From positions 1 to 32,717 of the forward strand of contig CAYXUG010000020.1 in the NCBI GenBank assembly GCA_964468655.1: 32,717 bases of DNA. The letters are read 5' to 3'. Position 1 is the stretch's first letter; the number at the start of each line of letters is the position of its first letter. The stretch is from CAYXUG01 sp964468655 (GTDB lineage Bacteria; Fidelibacterota; Marinisomatia; Marinisomatales; CAYXUG01). The translations under genes and the position numbers were made by a program. Positions 32,687-32,717 of this stretch are shown here, in pieces. The notes below the pieces were generated by a model. It did not search any database. It had not been told where the DNA came from and saw only the letters and a program-made list of their open reading frames with translations.

Positions 32687-32707
32687 CCAAGTGTTAAATT
32701 CACTTGG
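32687..32707. repeat. Perfect inverted repeat near the right edge
   Basis: CCAAGTG (32687-32693) and CACTTGG (32701-32707) are exact reverse complements around a 7-nt AT-rich centre (TTAAATT). The rest of 32532-32717 has no open frame of note. It may be an operator or an end-of-gene hairpin for a gene outside the window; no T-run follows on either strand within view. Confidence 0.5.
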
Positions 32708-32717
32708 TTATGCTGGA

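Noticed and set aside
1..32717. CRISPR array, tRNA or rRNA genes
   Set aside because: No regularly spaced direct repeats, cloverleaf-like segments with CCA ends or rRNA-like stretches were noticed in the gaps, which are mostly under 100 nt.

Overview
The window looks like chromosome of an AT-rich, Gram-negative bacterium of the Fibrobacteres-Chlorobi-Bacteroidetes (FCB) superphylum. The evidence is a PorV/PorQ-type outer-membrane protein next to a protein ending in a type IX secretion (T9SS) sorting domain, a BamD-like lipoprotein, a PEGA/DUF5683-type protein, and several TTG or GTG starts with short gene overlaps. A marine lineage such as Candidatus Marinimicrobia (SAR406) is my best guess, from recalled family resemblance only.

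Layout. Positions 1-1891 are the odd part. The only two plus-strand genes are here: the 3' end of an outer-membrane beta-barrel gene and a lone ArsM-like methyltransferase. They are separated and followed by hairpin-rich noncoding DNA. From 1892 to the right edge every gene is on the minus strand, tightly packed and often overlapping by 1-17 nt, so transcription runs right to left.

In transcription order: (1) envelope block 32531-21545: PorV-like protein, a terminator, an M6-like protein that has lost its zinc-protease residues, a metalloprotease/beta-propeller/beta-barrel fusion, a PEGA protein, BamD, NadD and a Na+/Ca2+ exchanger; (2) ftsE-ftsX; (3) hrcA-grpE-dnaJ heat-shock genes, running directly into (4) four small genes 17203-14717: a ComEA-like DNA-binding protein, a pilin-like membrane protein, a degenerate PilM-like protein and a short protein with a PilN-like N-terminus; (5) housekeeping genes rsmD-coaD-pta-fmdB-icd; (6) obg-dprA; (7) a metabolic run nrnA-ispH-pdxS-pdxT-dxs-cstA, covering isoprenoid precursors and vitamin B6.

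The best candidates for undescribed biology are the four-gene ComEA/PilM-like cluster (with dprA nearby, possibly a reduced DNA-uptake apparatus), the pseudo-protease with a T9SS signal beside a PorV that carries four calcium-loop-like motifs, and the predicted cell-surface protease fused to a propeller and a barrel. No transposase, integrase, CRISPR array, tRNA or rRNA was seen.
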